Of a stretch of 64,000 nt of DNA, positions 62,372 through 64,000 are shown one piece after another. This DNA is from Diphasiastrum complanatum. Lineage: Eukaryota > Streptophyta > Lycopodiopsida > Lycopodiales > Lycopodiaceae. Below the pieces are notes generated by a model. It did no database searches and was not told the DNA's origin. It saw only the letters and a program-made list of their open reading frames with translations. Within the stretch, counting starts at the first letter, position 1. Every line of letters starts with the position of its first letter. The position numbers were made by a program, and so were the translations under genes. The stretch spans positions 70,631,349-70,695,348 of the forward strand of contig CM055099.1 in NCBI GenBank assembly GCA_029204225.1. The letters are read 5' to 3'.

Positions 62372-64000
62372 GTGCAGCTTGTTCTTGTTGCATGCAGAGT
62401 TCCACTAAATTGTGTGACGGGCAAGAAAATGGAGGCAACAATCGAGTTTCCCATGAGTACAATTGCAACTATTACATTCCTCTTGTTAGATGGCAAATAT
62501 GTTATCGACAAGGGATACCTAGAAAGGAGGCTAGGGGCTTTATATATATTGGGTAGCTTCAATGTCGTTGTATCAGTAGATGGTGATGTACCCTTGTTGA
62601 TTCCAATGAAGGAGCACCTGGACATAGAGGGCAATGTTCAGTTCATAGTGGATGCATCAATATCATGCCACTACAATGTAATTAGCCTGCAAGAAAAAAT
62701 AAATGACAAGATAAACAATACAGCTATTCCCATAGGCAGGTTTGGCATAAGAGAACACTCCCACCAGCCAACCTATGGTCTGCAAAATGAAAATGGAGCA
62801 TCACAACCTATTTTGTTGGACGAGGAAACTACTGATGTCGAGTTTGATTTGAACACACCACTTTTTAGAGAGCATATGCAATCAGCAACATTGTCAGTAG
62901 AATCAGATAGTCAAATAAAATGCTATGAACAAGTTTCAATTGAAGTTGATGATGATTTTGCATCCATTGAGACCAATAAATCTACTGGATTGGAAGGAAG
63001 CAGTGTCATTCCCATGATTATTTCACAAACTCGATCCACGCTACTTTCTAGACTGATTAAACAAATACCAACATGCATGACAGTGGAAGAAATCCCTAGA
63101 TTTTATGATGGAGACATAATGTTTGAATTTTCTCCCACATTCAATAAAGTTAATTTGATGAATGGCATGGAGCAAAAATTCGACGGGCACACGTGGACCA
63201 AACCAATAACAAGCAATGTGGCTTTTGAGGGGGTGGTCTGAGTGAGTTATTGTGCTGGGGTCTTCCAATGTTTAAGTGTCTCTTGTCCCCACAAGATAAA
63301 CAGTGGCCACCGCAATAGAACCTTCTATAAAGGTTTGCTAAAGAAAAAATGCCCGTTAGCCTACGTGGCAGATTTTGATGGAAGCATTACTTGTCATTTC
63401 TGCAAACGACATGCAACATGTGTTGACACTTGCTCTTGTATTTTGTACTATGTCATGCCAAACAATGAGATACTCACTAGGTTAATGATACACTTCGGAA
63501 AACATTTACATGATGTGCAACCCGGGACATCAAAGAGGAGTATTGAAAACACTAGACTGTTGGTTGAAAGGGCGGTAAAGGTTGACAAAAATGCTGGAGC
63601 ACGAAAAGTGCAGATGATGATTGCAAGAGATTTGATCTCATCAACTCTAACAAAGCCTAATCGCCTACCAAACAAGGTTGTCGGAGATCTGGAACTCGGA
63701 AACTTTTTGGATGAGTTGATTCCTCTTGTCCAAAATAGAAGGTACATCATCCTTAATAAATAAAATCTTTGTTTTAGAATTTCTTTTTTGGATCCCTAAA
63801 ACAATTTCCAATCTATGGTGTATATGTGTCAGATTACATCGGATGGTTTCCAAGGCGAAGAACACAGTCATGTCTTTAGGAGATGGTTTGGACAGTCTTC
63901 TACACCTAAAGAAGAATTCAATGTATGACTTCTTTCACGGTAGCAGATTTCCAGGACAAGGTTCTTTAGAAGACCGTTGCTTTGTTTTCAAAATGTCTAC
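62372..64000 (+). pseudogene. Transposase-like gene with WRKY/GCM1-type zinc segment (runs off the window)
   Basis: Exon from about 62372 (or from the acceptor TGTGCAG at 62376-62382) to 63741, one TGA at 63239-63241, then an intron 63742-63832 (GT-AG, 91 bp) and a second exon open to 64000. The join AG|A gives Arg followed by LHRMVSKAKNTVMSLGDGL. The region after the TGA reads VSYCAGVFQCLSVSCPH ... CPLAYVADFDGSITC ... MIHFGKHLHDVQPG, with spaced Cys and His like the WRKY-GCM1 zinc-binding domain found near the N-terminus of some MULE-type transposases; a catalytic domain would lie beyond the window. The first 289 residues match no family I know. The TGA fits a CGA change; recoding or an unseen intron is possible. 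Confidence 0.5.

Overview
This window is nuclear DNA of a land plant with a large, repeat-rich genome. The evidence is a spliced plant CDKA gene with the PSTAIRE motif, Ty3/gypsy and Ty1/copia elements with plant-type primer binding sites, L1-like LINEs and GT-AG introns. Giant introns packed with retrotransposons suit a fern, lycophyte or gymnosperm, but I cannot name the species.

The organising feature is one gene on the minus strand. CDKA, the master cell-cycle kinase, starts at 56993 and stops at 16452. Its eight coding exons give 903 nt (300 codons plus stop) with no break in frame. Five introns are 100-200 bp. Introns 2 (21.2 kb) and 3 (17.7 kb) hold most of the mobile DNA here. A GC-rich, pyrimidine-tract region with an E2F-type site lies upstream at about 58.24-58.42 kb.

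Left flank (1-16.45 kb): a 9.4-kb Athila-like gypsy element (628-9986) with a tRNA-Asp primer site, two tandem retropepsin domains and a third ORF ending in a coiled coil; then a decayed PIF1/Helitron-type helicase, a probable copia 3' end and a GC-rich hairpin island. Intron 3 (17.66-35.32 kb): a young chromovirus deletion derivative with matching 5-bp target duplications (18841-23108), a copia element (about 24.1-28.65 kb) and a gypsy element fusing gag to late RT (30861-34710). Intron 2 (35.44-56.65 kb): a chain of six LINE pieces joined largely through (CT)n/(GA)n arrays (37.98-47.68 kb), a copia gag-protease piece, and a full-coding chromovirus (48656-55156) with three LTRs inside one pair of target duplications, two of them forming an inverted repeat.

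Right flank (58.4-64 kb): a gypsy integrase tail, a copia RNase H plus LTR with an ACTTCGG-type internal repeat, and at the right edge a spliced transposase-like gene with a WRKY/GCM1-type zinc-binding segment that runs out of the window.

Most reading frames outside CDKA and the 1,595-codon gag-pol are broken. Many premature stops look like CGA to TGA or CAG to TAG changes, the pattern expected of deaminated methylcytosine in silenced plant transposons.
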